35,634 nucleotides of DNA from Kineococcus rubinsiae (lineage in GTDB: Bacteria > Actinomycetota > Actinomycetes > Actinomycetales > Kineococcaceae). Below, piece by piece: positions 20,078 through 27,528 of this stretch (the stretch's first letter is position 1; each line of letters starts with the position of its first letter). A model generated the notes under the pieces. The model did not search any database, had not been told where the DNA came from, and saw only the letters and a program-made list of their open reading frames with translations. The translations under genes and the position numbers were made by a program. The stretch is from positions 1 through 35,634 of the forward strand of contig NZ_VWPY01000043.1 of the NCBI RefSeq assembly GCF_011839805.1. The letters run 5' to 3'.

Positions 20078-20458
20078 TCAGGAGCCCGGCAGGAACAGGC
20101 AGAAGGGGTGCCCGGCCGGGTCGAGGTAGACGCGCACGCCCTCCTGCGGCTGGAATGCGGCGAGCACGGCCCCGCCCGCCTCGGCGTGCGCGCCGGCGGC
20201 CGCCAGGTCGTCGACCTCGACGTCGAGGTGCAGCTGCAGGCGCTGGTCGCCGTCACCCGCGGGCCACACGGGCGGGACGTGGTGCGGCTCGGCCTGGAAG
20301 GACAGCCGGTGCCCGCCCCCGGGCGGGCCGATCGACACCCACTCCGGCGAGTCCTCGACGAGGTCCCAGCCGAGCAGGTGGCGGTAGAAGGCGGCGAGCG
20401 CCCGCGGGTCGGGGGCGTCCAGCGTGGTGGCGACGAGGGTCGCGCGGGGCCGGTCCAT
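20078..20458 (-). CDS. VOC-superfamily protein
   Basis: This 126-residue protein has two VOC half-modules: 'LVATTLDAPDPRALAAFYRH' (about 8-27) with 'LGWDLVEDSPEWVSIGPPGG', and 'RLQLHLDVEVDDLAAAGAHA' (about 73-92) with 'VYLDPAGHPFCLFLPGS'. The His in 'LQLHLDVEV' and the 'DPAGHPFCLF' turn match the actinobacterial family annotated as glyoxalase-like domain proteins. It is not closely similar to the VOC protein of the rhodanese operon. It converges on the Lrp gene 27 bp away. The substrate is unknown; a dedicated antibiotic-resistance role should not be assumed. Confidence 0.82.
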   Translation of the reverse strand: MDRPRATLVATTLDAPDPRALAAFYRHLLGWDLVEDSPEWVSIGPPGGGHRLSFQAEPHHVPPVWPAGDGDQRLQLHLDVEVDDLAAAGAHAEAGGAVLAAFQPQEGVRVYLDPAGHPFCLFLPGS

Positions 20459-20462
20459 GGCG

Positions 20463-20482
20463 GGAGGGTGCCACCACCCTCC
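20463..20482. promoter_or_regulatory. Inverted repeat just upstream of VOC gene
   Basis: GGAGGGTG (20463-20470) and CACCCTCC (20475-20482) form a perfect 8-bp inverted repeat with a 4-nt spacer, 4 bp upstream of the VOC start codon. It may be a protein-binding site or a hairpin in the messenger that hides the ribosome-binding sequence. Confidence 0.4.
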
Positions 20483-20586
20483 GACGACGGCGCGGGGACG
20501 GCGGCGGGGCCGAGGCTGGTCGAGCGCCGTCGACCACCCGGGTGGTGCGCCAGGCACATCAACGGGTTGAGGTGGGGCGTCCGGGT

Positions 20587-20592
20587 GCCGAT
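20587..20592 (+). promoter_or_regulatory. FliA-like -10 (GCCGAT) before the chemoreceptor gene
   Basis: GCCGATGA at 20587-20594 resembles the flagellar sigma-factor -10 (GCCGATAA). A TTGA sits 16 bp upstream within the inverted repeat TCAAC-GG-GTTGA (20559-20570). Transcription would begin near 20600, about 43 nt before ATG 20643. The -35 match is poor, so this is tentative. Confidence 0.35.
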
Positions 20593-20593
20593 G

Positions 20594-20613
20594 AGGAGCG
20601 GGCACCCGCTCCT
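20594..20613. promoter_or_regulatory. 9-bp inverted repeat in the chemoreceptor leader
   Basis: AGGAGCGGG (20594-20602) and CCCGCTCCT (20605-20613) are perfect complements separated by CA. It would overlap the predicted transcription start, as expected for an operator; a 2-nt loop makes an RNA hairpin less favourable. Confidence 0.4.
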
Positions 20614-20642
20614 GCAGCACCGATCCGTGAGGCCGACACCGC

Positions 20643-22760
20643 ATGCCGTTCCCGTTCCGCGCCACCTCGCTCCGCTCGCAGCTGGTCCTGCCCGGCGTCG
20701 GTGCCGTCGTCGTCACCGCCGGGCTGCTCAGCGGCCTGACCGCGGTGCAGGTCGGCCACCTCTCCGAGGGCACCTCCGCCGACGTGCGGACCCTGTCGGA
20801 GCAGCAGCTGCGCGACGCCGGCCAGCAGGTCGATGCGACCGTCGCGGCCCAGGCTGCCGCCGTGCAGGAGCAGCTCGACGGCGACCTGCGGGTGACGCAG
20901 GACAAGCTCGCCGCCCTCGGCGCGTCGGCCACCGGCGCCCCGGCGACGTGGACCGCGACCAACCAGACGACGAAGGAGCAGACCGGCGTCACCCTGCCGC
21001 GCCTGCTCTTCGGCTCGACGTGGCTCGGCCAGCAGGCCGACCCGGCGGTGGCCGTCGCGGGCATCGACGACGCGGCCCGCCTCACCGGTGCGGCCGTCAC
21101 CGTCTTCCAGCGCATGGACGGCGCGGGCGACATGCTGCGCGTCGCCACCACGGTGGTCAACGCCAAGGGCCGGCGGAACATCGGCACCTACATCCCGGCC
21201 ATCGGCGCGGGCGGGGCCGCGAACCCCGTCGTGGCGGCCCTGCTGGCGGGGGAGACCTACCACGGCACCGCGACGGTGGCGGACCAGCAGTACGTCACCG
21301 TCTACGAGCCGCTGAAGCGCGGCGACGAGGTCGTCGGGGCGGTCTTCGTCGGCCTGCCGCAGGACGCCGTGACCGCGGACCTCCGCCGCCGGCTCGCCGA
21401 CGCGACGCTCGGCGGCACCGGGTCCTTCGGCATCTTCTCCAGCGCCGCGGCCGCCAAGGGCACCGCCGTGGTCGCCCCCGCGGGCGGCGTCGACGGCACG
21501 CCCATGCTCGACGCGAAGGACGTCCACGGCGACCCCTACGTCGCCCGCCTGCTGGCCACGGCCGCGGACCTCGGGCCCGGCGAGTTCACGACGACCACGG
21601 TCGACCTGCCCGGCGGCCGCCAGACCGTCGGCGTCTCGCGCTACCCCGCCTACGACTGGGTCGTCACGAGCTGGCTGCCCGACGCCGACACCGCGGCGGT
21701 GACCAACCGCGTGCGCTCGAGCGGCGACGCCCTGGTGCGCACCACGCTCCTGACCGGTCTCGCCGTCGCGCTGGCCATGGCCGTCCTCATCGGCCTGCTC
21801 GCGCGCACGCTCGTGCGCCGCATCGGCCGCCTCACCGACGCCCTGGTCCGGGTCGCCGACCGCGACCTGTCCGCGCCGGGCGGCGCGGACGACGGCCGCG
21901 ACGAGATCGGCGCCATGAGCCGCGCGCTGGACGCCGCCATCACCGCCATGCGCGACGCGCTGCGCGCCGTGAGCGCCGGCGCCAGCCGGGTGACCGGCAC
22001 CGCCGACGACCTGGCCGGGGCGAGCGCCCGCCTGTCGCAGACGGCCGACGCGACGTCCGCGGAGATCGGCCGCGTCGCGAACGACGCCGGCAGCGTCTCC
22101 GGCGGCGTGCACGAGGTCTCCGCCGCCGTCGAGCAGCTGCGCGCGGCGGCCGACGACGTCTCCTCGACCACCAGCACCGTCTCCGTCGTCGCCGGCGAGG
22201 CGGTCCACCTCGCGGAGGCCGCGACGGGCACCGTCGAGCGGCTCGGGGAGTCCTCGCAGCAGATCGCCGACGTCCTGCGGACCATCACGGCGATCGCCGC
22301 GCAGACCAACCTGCTGGCGCTCAACGCGACCATCGAGGCCGCGCGGGCCGGCGAGGCCGGCGCCGGGTTCGCCGTCGTCGCTGAGGAGGTCAAGGAGCTG
22401 GCCCGCCAGACCGCCCGGGCCACCGAGGAGATCGCCCCCACCCTCACCGCCGTCCGCGCGGAGGCCGCCGCGGTGCGTGCGGACATCTCGCAGATCTCCG
22501 CCACGATCGGCCAGGTCGACGAGCTCCAGACGACGATCGCGTCCGCGGTCGCCGAGCAGCTGGCCACGACCACGGCCGTCAGCGGAACCCTGCACGACGC
22601 CGCGGCGCGCTCCGGCGGGATCGCGAGCGCCCTGTCGCAGACGGCCGACGCGGTCGACGGGACGACCGCCCAGGTCGGGGCCGTGCGCTCGGCGGTCTCC
22701 GACCTCGCCCAGGTCGCGGGCGACCTCGACGCCCAGGTCCGTCAGTTCCGGTTGGGCTGA
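20643..22760 (+). CDS. Methyl-accepting chemotaxis protein with periplasmic-type Cache domain
   Basis: This 705-residue chemoreceptor has a first membrane helix (about 15-37), an extracytoplasmic sensor resembling the Cache_3-Cache_2 fusion (about 45-355; 'VTVFQRMDGAGDMLRVATTV', 'GETYHGTATVADQQYVTVYE', 'GAVFVGLP'), a second helix (about 364-388), a HAMP domain (about 386-445) and a long coiled-coil signalling domain. The hairpin tip is 'AAQTNLLALNATIEAARAGE' followed by 'GFAVVAEEVKELARQTARAT', the region that binds CheA/CheW. There is no C-terminal CheR tether. The ligand is unknown; Cache_3-Cache_2 sensors commonly detect small organic acids. The gene shows the organism has a chemotaxis pathway, encoded elsewhere. 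Its 3' end overlaps the convergent gene by 19 bp. Confidence 0.94.
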   Translation: MPFPFRATSLRSQLVLPGVGAVVVTAGLLSGLTAVQVGHLSEGTSADVRTLSEQQLRDAGQQVDATVAAQAAAVQEQLDGDLRVTQDKLAALGASATGAPATWTATNQTTKEQTGVTLPRLLFGSTWLGQQADPAVAVAGIDDAARLTGAAVTVFQRMDGAGDMLRVATTVVNAKGRRNIGTYIPAIGAGGAANPVVAALLAGETYHGTATVADQQYVTVYEPLKRGDEVVGAVFVGLPQDAVTADLRRRLADATLGGTGSFGIFSSAAAAKGTAVVAPAGGVDGTPMLDAKDVHGDPYVARLLATAADLGPGEFTTTTVDLPGGRQTVGVSRYPAYDWVVTSWLPDADTAAVTNRVRSSGDALVRTTLLTGLAVALAMAVLIGLLARTLVRRIGRLTDALVRVADRDLSAPGGADDGRDEIGAMSRALDAAITAMRDALRAVSAGASRVTGTADDLAGASARLSQTADATSAEIGRVANDAGSVSGGVHEVSAAVEQLRAAADDVSSTTSTVSVVAGEAVHLAEAATGTVERLGESSQQIADVLRTITAIAAQTNLLALNATIEAARAGEAGAGFAVVAEEVKELARQTARATEEIAPTLTAVRAEAAAVRADISQISATIGQVDELQTTIASAVAEQLATTTAVSGTLHDAAARSGGIASALSQTADAVDGTTAQVGAVRSAVSDLAQVAGDLDAQVRQFRLG

Positions 22761-23686
22761 GCCTTCCCGGGCGTGCCGGCGGACGCCGTGGGCGTCCCCG
22801 GCACGCTGTCGAAGGGGCTGCCGCCGCGGCGGTCGAGCTCCAGGGTGACGGCGTAGCCGTAGACGGTGAGGGCCGTGAACACCCACAGCCACAGGCACAC
22901 GGCGACCGCGCCGCCGACCTGGGTGAGCCCGCCGAAGGGCGCGCCGAGGTCGACGGGGATGGCGAGGAAGACGACGAAGCCCTGCAGGAACCCGGACACG
23001 AAGGCCCCCGTGGCGTAGGCGCCCCAGATGCTCGCCTTCCACGAGGGCCGCTTGGGGCCGAGCACCCGGTAGACGTAGACCAGCACGGGTGACACGACGA
23101 GCCAGTCGACGTTCAGCGCGACGTAGAACGCGAGCGCGCTCTCGGTGACCTCGCCCGTGCCGAAGCGGCGGGCCAGGAACGGGGCCACCTCCAGCACGGC
23201 GAGCAGCCCGACCGGGGCGAGCAGCAGCAGGGGCAGGGCCGCGAGCCGCACCCGCCAAGACCCCACCCGACCCTTCACCGCCTCGGGTGCGGGTTCGGGG
23301 TGACGGACGCTGACCCGGGCGAAGCCGCGCCGCAGCCCCTCGCCGTAGACGGTGGCCGGGACGAGGGCGACGAGGGCGGCGACCCAGCTCACGTCGAGGG
23401 ACGTCCGCACCAGGGTGAGGACGACGTCGCCCGCGTGCTGCGCGGCCGGCAGGGCCTGGCCGACGGCCCCACCGAGCACGAGGACGCGGTCCCGGCCGAC
23501 GACACCGCTGAGGATCTTGACGGCCACGAGCAGCGACGGGACGAGGGCGATGGCCGCGTAGAAGGTCACCCCCGCGGAGATCAGGAACAGGTCGTGCCCG
23601 CGGAGCCGGTCGTGCACGTCGCGGAAGACCCGGCGCACCGCAGCCCGGCGTCCGGGCGGGGTGACGACCTGGGCGGCTGCCCTCAC
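22742..23686 (-). CDS. YihY/BrkB-family integral membrane protein
   Basis: This 314-residue protein has several membrane spans from about residue 35: 'FLISAGVTFYAAIALVPSLL' (the hallmark first span of YihY/BrkB), 'VSWVAALVALVPATVYGEGL', 'LAALPLLLLAPVGLLAVLEV', 'FYVALNVDWLVVSPVLVYVY', 'GFLQGFVVFLAIPVDL', 'GGAVAVCLWLWVFTALTVYG'. The family was once mislabelled ribonuclease BN; its function is unsettled. The frame is open further upstream, but that part has no hydrophobic or conserved character, so GTG 23686, 26 residues before the first conserved motif, is the likely start. The C-terminus is polar and overlaps the chemoreceptor gene end. Confidence 0.85.
   Translation of the reverse strand: MRAAAQVVTPPGRRAAVRRVFRDVHDRLRGHDLFLISAGVTFYAAIALVPSLLVAVKILSGVVGRDRVLVLGGAVGQALPAAQHAGDVVLTLVRTSLDVSWVAALVALVPATVYGEGLRRGFARVSVRHPEPAPEAVKGRVGSWRVRLAALPLLLLAPVGLLAVLEVAPFLARRFGTGEVTESALAFYVALNVDWLVVSPVLVYVYRVLGPKRPSWKASIWGAYATGAFVSGFLQGFVVFLAIPVDLGAPFGGLTQVGGAVAVCLWLWVFTALTVYGYAVTLELDRRGGSPFDSVPGTPTASAGTPGKAQPNRN
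22771..22806 (+). terminator. Strong terminator hairpin after chemoreceptor gene, inside yihY-like coding end
   Basis: Outer arms GCGTGCCGG (22771-22779) and CCGGCACGC (22798-22806) and inner arms GGACGCC (22781-22787) and GGCGTCC (22791-22797) form a 9+7-bp stem with one bulged C and a 3-nt GTG loop. It starts 10 bp after the chemoreceptor stop codon and lies entirely within the last codons of the convergent gene. Confidence 0.7.
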
Positions 23687-23864
23687 GCGGGGTGGGCGGC
23701 GACGGGCGTGCGCGTCCGGTGCCGGTCCATGCCCGCAGTCTGCCAGGACGCACCCCGGCGGGCAGGACCAGGACCGCGCGGCGGGCGCCGAGGTGCACGC
23801 GGGGTGCTCGCGCCCGCCCCCGGGCCGCTCGACGGCGGGACCTCCGACGCGGGATGGTCGGGGC

Positions 23865-24587
23865 GTGAGCACCGACGACGGCCGCGACCCGGTCGACCAC
23901 CGGGCCGCTCTCGCGCGCGAGCAGGAGGCCCTGCTCGCGCTGGTCACCGCGACTCCCGCGGCGCTGGACGCCCGCGTCCCGGCCTGCCCGGCCTGGTCGG
24001 TGCGCGACCTGCTCGCCCACCTGGCCGGGGTGCACCGCTGGGCCGTCGCCCTGGTGCGGACCCCGCCGCACGAGCCGGGGCCCGGCGGCCACGGACCGAG
24101 CGCGGCCGCCGACGTCGTGCACGACTACGCGCTGGCCGCCACGCAGCTGCGCGCGGCCCTGGCCGACCCGCCCCGGCCCTGCCGGACCCTCGACGGCCCG
24201 GGCACGGACGACTGGTGGGCGCGGCGGCAGCTGCACGAGACGTTGGTGCACCGCGTCGACGTCGAGCAGGCGCTCGACCTCACCAGCACGGCCGCGGAGG
24301 CCGTCGTCCGGGACACCGTCGCGGAGGTGCTCGACACGATGCTGCCCCGGCAGGTGCGGCTCAGCCGCGCGGTGCTGCCCTCAGGTGTGGCCGTCGACCT
24401 CGTGGCCCCGGGTGCGCGGTGGCGGCTCGGCGAGTCGGGACCGGCCGCCGCGTCGAGCGTCACCGGGCCGGCGCTCGTCCTGGCCCAGCTGCTGTGGCGG
24501 CGGACGACGGCCGACGACCCCCTCCTGCACGTGACCGGCGACCCCGCGGCGCTGCGGGCGGTGCTGGCGCAGCCCCTGACGCCGTAG
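23865..24587 (+). CDS. Maleylpyruvate-isomerase-family (DinB-like, mycothiol-dependent type) protein
   Basis: This 240-residue protein has an MDMPI_N/DinB-like four-helix bundle (about 12-150). Potential metal ligands are His in 'DLLAHLAGVHRW' and Glu/His in 'RRQLHETLVHRVDVEQAL', as in the mycothiol-dependent maleylpyruvate isomerase. The C-terminal half ('LVAPGARWRLGE', 'LLHVTGDPAALRAVLAQP') matches the MDMPI_C domain. The actual substrate is unknown; most actinobacterial paralogues act in thiol-dependent detoxification or remain uncharacterised. GTG 23865 begins the conserved region, with GATGGT at -12 to -7, so it may be leaderless. It converges with the methyltransferase gene 13 bp away. 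Confidence 0.85.
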   Translation: MSTDDGRDPVDHRAALAREQEALLALVTATPAALDARVPACPAWSVRDLLAHLAGVHRWAVALVRTPPHEPGPGGHGPSAAADVVHDYALAATQLRAALADPPRPCRTLDGPGTDDWWARRQLHETLVHRVDVEQALDLTSTAAEAVVRDTVAEVLDTMLPRQVRLSRAVLPSGVAVDLVAPGARWRLGESGPAAASSVTGPALVLAQLLWRRTTADDPLLHVTGDPAALRAVLAQPLTP

Positions 24588-24600
24588 GGCCTCGCGGGCC

Positions 24601-25239
24601 TCAGCGCAGGCGCCGGGCCCGCAGGACCGCGTCGGTGGTGTGGTGCGAGCCCGCCCCCGAGGCGACGCGGCGAGGCCGCTTCTCGTGGACCTCCACGACC
24701 CAGTCGTCGTCCAGCAGGCGGGCGACGTCGTCGGGCACGACGTAGTCGGCGGGGTCGAAGCCGGCGGTGCGCGCGTGCTCGGTGTCGACGTCGGCGTGGT
24801 GCACGACGAGCAGGGTCCCGCCGACGGCGACCGCGGCGAGCAGGGCCCGCTCGGCGGCGACGTCGCCCGGGGCGGGGCGCCGCAGCGCGGGGTACTGCGC
24901 GGACACCAGGCCGAAGCCCGCGGGCGGCAGGTCGGTGTCGAGCAGCCCGGCGTGGTGCCACTCGACCTCGACCCCGGCCCCGCGCGCGTGCCCGGCGGCC
25001 CGCTCCAGCGCGACCCGGGAGACGTCCAGGGCGCTCACGCGCCAGCCGCGGGCGGCGAGCCACACGGCGTCCGCGCCCTCGCCGCAGCCCACGTCCAGGA
25101 CGGTGGTGGGTGCGAGCCCCTCCACCTCGGCGACCAGGGCCCCGTTGGGCTCCCCGCTCCAGATGCGCCCCGGCCCGGCGTAGCGCTCGTCCCACTCGGC
25201 GGCGGCGGCGGGGTCGGGACCGGGCGAGGTGTGCGTCAT
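24601..25239 (-). CDS. Class I SAM-dependent methyltransferase
   Basis: This 212-residue protein has the Rossmann methyltransferase fold. Motif I is 'TTVLDVGCGEGADAVWLAAR' (45-64), followed by acidic motif II 'WRVSALDVSRVALERAA', a motif IV region 'FGLVSAQYPALRRP' and 'VGGTLLVVHHADVDTEHA'. The opening 'AAEWDERYAGPGRIWSGEPN' is typical of the family near TehB and thiopurine-methyltransferase-like enzymes. The substrate is unknown. ATG 25239 precedes the W-D-x-R-Y motif directly; an upstream in-frame ATG exists but adds a non-conserved stretch. It could be cotranscribed with the APH-fold gene 90 bp upstream on the same strand. Confidence 0.88.
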   Translation of the reverse strand: MTHTSPGPDPAAAAEWDERYAGPGRIWSGEPNGALVAEVEGLAPTTVLDVGCGEGADAVWLAARGWRVSALDVSRVALERAAGHARGAGVEVEWHHAGLLDTDLPPAGFGLVSAQYPALRRPAPGDVAAERALLAAVAVGGTLLVVHHADVDTEHARTAGFDPADYVVPDDVARLLDDDWVVEVHEKRPRRVASGAGSHHTTDAVLRARRLR

Positions 25240-25329
25240 GCCGACAGCGTCCCCCGGGGGACGGCGTGACGTCACGGCGTCGTGCCGTTCCGGCAAGAAC
25301 CTCGCGGGGTACCGCGGCGCACCCCGCGC

Positions 25330-26079
25330 TCAGGTCGTTCGCGCCCGCAGGACGTCGACCTCGCAGCCCGGCGCGAACGGGTCGAAGCCGTGCTGCACCA
25401 GCCAGCGGACGGCCGACAGGCTCCGCCACGACCACCACCCGCGGACCACGTCGAGGTCCACCGCCGCCCCGTACCCCATGAGCACGTCGTCCAGGCGGTC
25501 CTCGTGCCCGAGGGTGAGGACGGCGAGGTCGAAGAGGGCGTCGCCCCGCGACGCCTCGGACCAGTCGATCACCGCGGTGACCTCGTCGCCGTGGACGAAC
25601 ACGTGGCCGGTCTGCAGGTCGCCGTGCACGAAGACCGGCGTCCACGGCCGCAGCACGGCCTCGGCCACCCGGCGGTTGCGCCGGACCAGGTCGGCGGGCA
25701 GCACGCCGTTCGCGGTGAGCCACGCGCACTCGCGGTCGAGGTCGGCGGCGACCGCGTCCAGACGGCGGCCGGGCCACGGCGGCAGGGGCGCGTCGTGCAG
25801 CCGGCGCACGGCGGCGCCCGCCGCGGCCCAGGCGGACGGCGGGGCGGTCTCGGCGTGCCCCAGCCGCCCCAGCGCCGTGCCGGGCACGGCGGCGAGCGCG
25901 AGCACGGGCGGCTGCCGCCAGAGCACCTGCGGGGTCGGGACGGGCGCGAGGGCCATGGCGGCCACCTCGACCTCGGTGCGCGCCGGGTCGGCGTCGACCT
26001 TGAGGAACACCTCCCCGACGCGCAGGGTCGCGCGCTCGCGGTGGGCGACGACGACCTCGACCTCGGGCACGGCGCTCAT
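25330..26079 (-). CDS. APH-fold phosphotransferase
   Basis: This 249-residue protein of the aminoglycoside-phosphotransferase/choline-kinase fold has a lysine in 'GEVFLKVDAD' (Lys27), catalytic loop 'VFVHGDLQTGHVFV' (149-162) with Asp154, and the metal-binding Asp in 'AVIDWSEASRGDALFDLA' (169-186). In the catalytic loop the usual H-G-D-x-x-x-x-N reads H-G-D-L-Q-T-G-H, so the Mg2+-binding Asn is His159. Actinobacteria have many such paralogues with unknown substrates, so antibiotic resistance should not be inferred. It lies 61 bp downstream of pilT on the same strand, with no gene between. Confidence 0.83.
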   Translation of the reverse strand: MSAVPEVEVVVAHRERATLRVGEVFLKVDADPARTEVEVAAMALAPVPTPQVLWRQPPVLALAAVPGTALGRLGHAETAPPSAWAAAGAAVRRLHDAPLPPWPGRRLDAVAADLDRECAWLTANGVLPADLVRRNRRVAEAVLRPWTPVFVHGDLQTGHVFVHGDEVTAVIDWSEASRGDALFDLAVLTLGHEDRLDDVLMGYGAAVDLDVVRGWWSWRSLSAVRWLVQHGFDPFAPGCEVDVLRARTT

Positions 26080-26140
26080 CCTCGCCGGACCGCGGCGCGG
26101 CGGCGACGGAGTTCCCGGCGGAGGTCTGCGGGCGCGAGTC

Positions 26141-27244
26141 CTAGGCGAGGATCCCGAGGCGGCGCAGCTCGACGGCGAGGTCGTGCGGGCTGGAGGCGGC
26201 CTGCGTGGCGTCCTCCAGCGTCACGACGCCGTCGCGGACCAGGGCCACGAGGTGCTGGTCGAACGTCTGCATGCCGTAGAAGCCGCCCTCGCGGACGAGG
26301 TCGGTGATGTGGTGGGTCTTGTCCGGGTCGGCGATCGCGTCCGCGACCCGGCCGGTGTTCAGGCAGACCTCCATGACGACGCAGCGGCCCTGGCCGTCGG
26401 CACGCGGCACGAGGCGCTGGCAGACGATGCCGCGCAGCGCCCCCGCCAGGGACAGCCGGACCTGCTTCTGCTCGTGCGGGGGGAAGAAGTCGATGATGCG
26501 GCTGATCGTCTCGGCCGCGTCGATGGTGTGCAGGGTCGAGAGGACGAAGTGCCCCGTCTCCGACGCCGACAGCGCGGCCTTCACCGTCTCCTGGTCGCGC
26601 ATCTCGCCGACGAGGATGACGTCGGGGTCCTGGCGCATCGCCGCGCGCAGCGCCGTGGAGAAGTCGGCGGTGTCCTGGCGCACCTCGCGCTGGCTGATCA
26701 TCGACAGCTTGTCGGTGTGCAGGATCTCGATCGGGTCCTCGATCGTCACGATGTGGCTCTCACGCGTGGAGTTGACGTGGTCGATCATCCCCGCGAGCGT
26801 CGTCGTCTTGCCCGAGCCCGTGGGGCCCGTGACGAGGACGAGGCCGCGCTGCTCCAGGGCGAGCTGCTCCAGGACGGCCGGGACGCTCAGCGCCGACAGC
26901 GGCACGGCCTGCGAGGCGACGCGGCGCAGCACGAGGGCGACGGACCCGCGCTGGCGGAACGCGTTGACGCGGAAGCGGCCCACGCCGTTCGGGATCCCGT
27001 AGGCGAAGTCGGCCTCGTTCGTGCGCTCGAACTCCGCGACGAGGTCGGGGCGCAGGATCTGGGCGAGCATCGCCTCGGTGTCCGCGGGCGTGAGCGGCGG
27101 CGCCTGCAGCGACCGCAGCCGGCCGTCGATGCGGACCCTCGGGGGCGAACCGGCCTTGCAGTGCAGGTCGGAGCCGCGCAGGTCCACGAGCGCCCGCAGG
27201 TACGGCGCGATGGCCACGTCGGCCGCGGAGTCGAGGGTCGTCAC
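26141..27244 (-). CDS. pilT: PilT-family type IV pilus retraction ATPase
   Basis: This 367-residue secretion ATPase has a PAS-like N-terminal domain ('LRALVDLRGSDLHCKAGSPP', 17-36), Walker A 'LVLVTGPTGSGKTTTLAGM' (135-153), an Asp box 'HIVTIEDPIEIL', Walker B 'DPDVILVGEMRDQETV', His box 'TGHFVLSTLHTIDAAETISR' and the PilT hallmark AIRNLIRE-like segment here reading 'ITDLVREGGFYGMQTFDQHL'. The hexamer powers pilus retraction at the cytoplasmic face. No other pil genes are in the window. GTG 27244 follows GAGGAG by about five bases. The protein ends with TAG, less usual in this window. Confidence 0.92.
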   Translation of the reverse strand: MTTLDSAADVAIAPYLRALVDLRGSDLHCKAGSPPRVRIDGRLRSLQAPPLTPADTEAMLAQILRPDLVAEFERTNEADFAYGIPNGVGRFRVNAFRQRGSVALVLRRVASQAVPLSALSVPAVLEQLALEQRGLVLVTGPTGSGKTTTLAGMIDHVNSTRESHIVTIEDPIEILHTDKLSMISQREVRQDTADFSTALRAAMRQDPDVILVGEMRDQETVKAALSASETGHFVLSTLHTIDAAETISRIIDFFPPHEQKQVRLSLAGALRGIVCQRLVPRADGQGRCVVMEVCLNTGRVADAIADPDKTHHITDLVREGGFYGMQTFDQHLVALVRDGVVTLEDATQAASSPHDLAVELRRLGILA

Positions 27245-27374
27245 CCCGTCTCCTCGGCGTGCGCGGGCCCGACCTTGAGCGGGGCCACCCGTCCGGCGGC
27301 GGGAGCCGAGGCGGAGCACTGCCCGCTGCGTGGGAGCATGGTGACGAGCAACCGCGAGCGAGGAAGGAGCAGCC

Positions 27375-27449
27375 ATGAGCAAGCGAGGCCGCAAGCGCCG
27401 CAGCCGCAAGAAGGGCGCCGCGAACCACGGCAACCGTCCCAACGCCTGA
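27375..27449 (+). CDS. Ribosomal protein bL37 (24 residues)
   Basis: A tiny gene encoding MSKRGRKRRSRKKGAANHGN then RPNA. The product is very basic and matches the actinobacterial large-subunit protein bL37, which has the same start (M-[SA]-K-R-G-R-K) and the same N-H-G-x-R-P-N-A end. In mycobacterial ribosomes it sits buried in 23S rRNA. AGGAAGGAG (27361-27369) lies five bases before ATG, an excellent ribosome-binding site, and a strong terminator follows 14 bp after the stop. It is divergent from pilT and convergent with rsrA. It is short enough to be missed by most gene finders. Confidence 0.88.
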   Translation: MSKRGRKRRSRKKGAANHGNRPNA

Positions 27450-27463
27450 GGCGCGAGGACGAC

Positions 27464-27494
27464 GAAGGCCCCGGACCACTGGTCCGGGGCCTTC
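27464..27494. terminator. 14-bp hairpin terminator between bL37 and rsrA
   Basis: GAAGGCCCCGGACC (27464-27477) pairs perfectly with GGTCCGGGGCCTTC (27481-27494) around a 3-nt ACT loop. It lies 14 bp past the bL37 stop and 34 bp past the convergent rsrA stop, so it may serve both. Confidence 0.85.
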
Positions 27495-27528
27495 CGCTGT
27501 TCCGGGCTCCCCTTGCGGGGAGCGGCGG

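Noticed and set aside
20559-24251. A minus-strand open frame of about 1230 codons opposite the chemoreceptor gene
   Set aside because: Shadow of the chemoreceptor's coding strand; composition is repetitive (V-D-x-G-R type) and it runs through the real YihY-like gene out of frame.
25240-25329. SigR-like promoter before the methyltransferase (GTTCCGG / GTTCTTG)
   Set aside because: No GGAAT with an 18-19 bp spaced GTT can be found on the minus strand; the resemblance is partial.
25330-26079. Aminoglycoside resistance determinant
   Set aside because: The APH fold is widespread with unknown substrates in actinobacteria, and the catalytic loop differs from known resistance enzymes; no mobile context is present.
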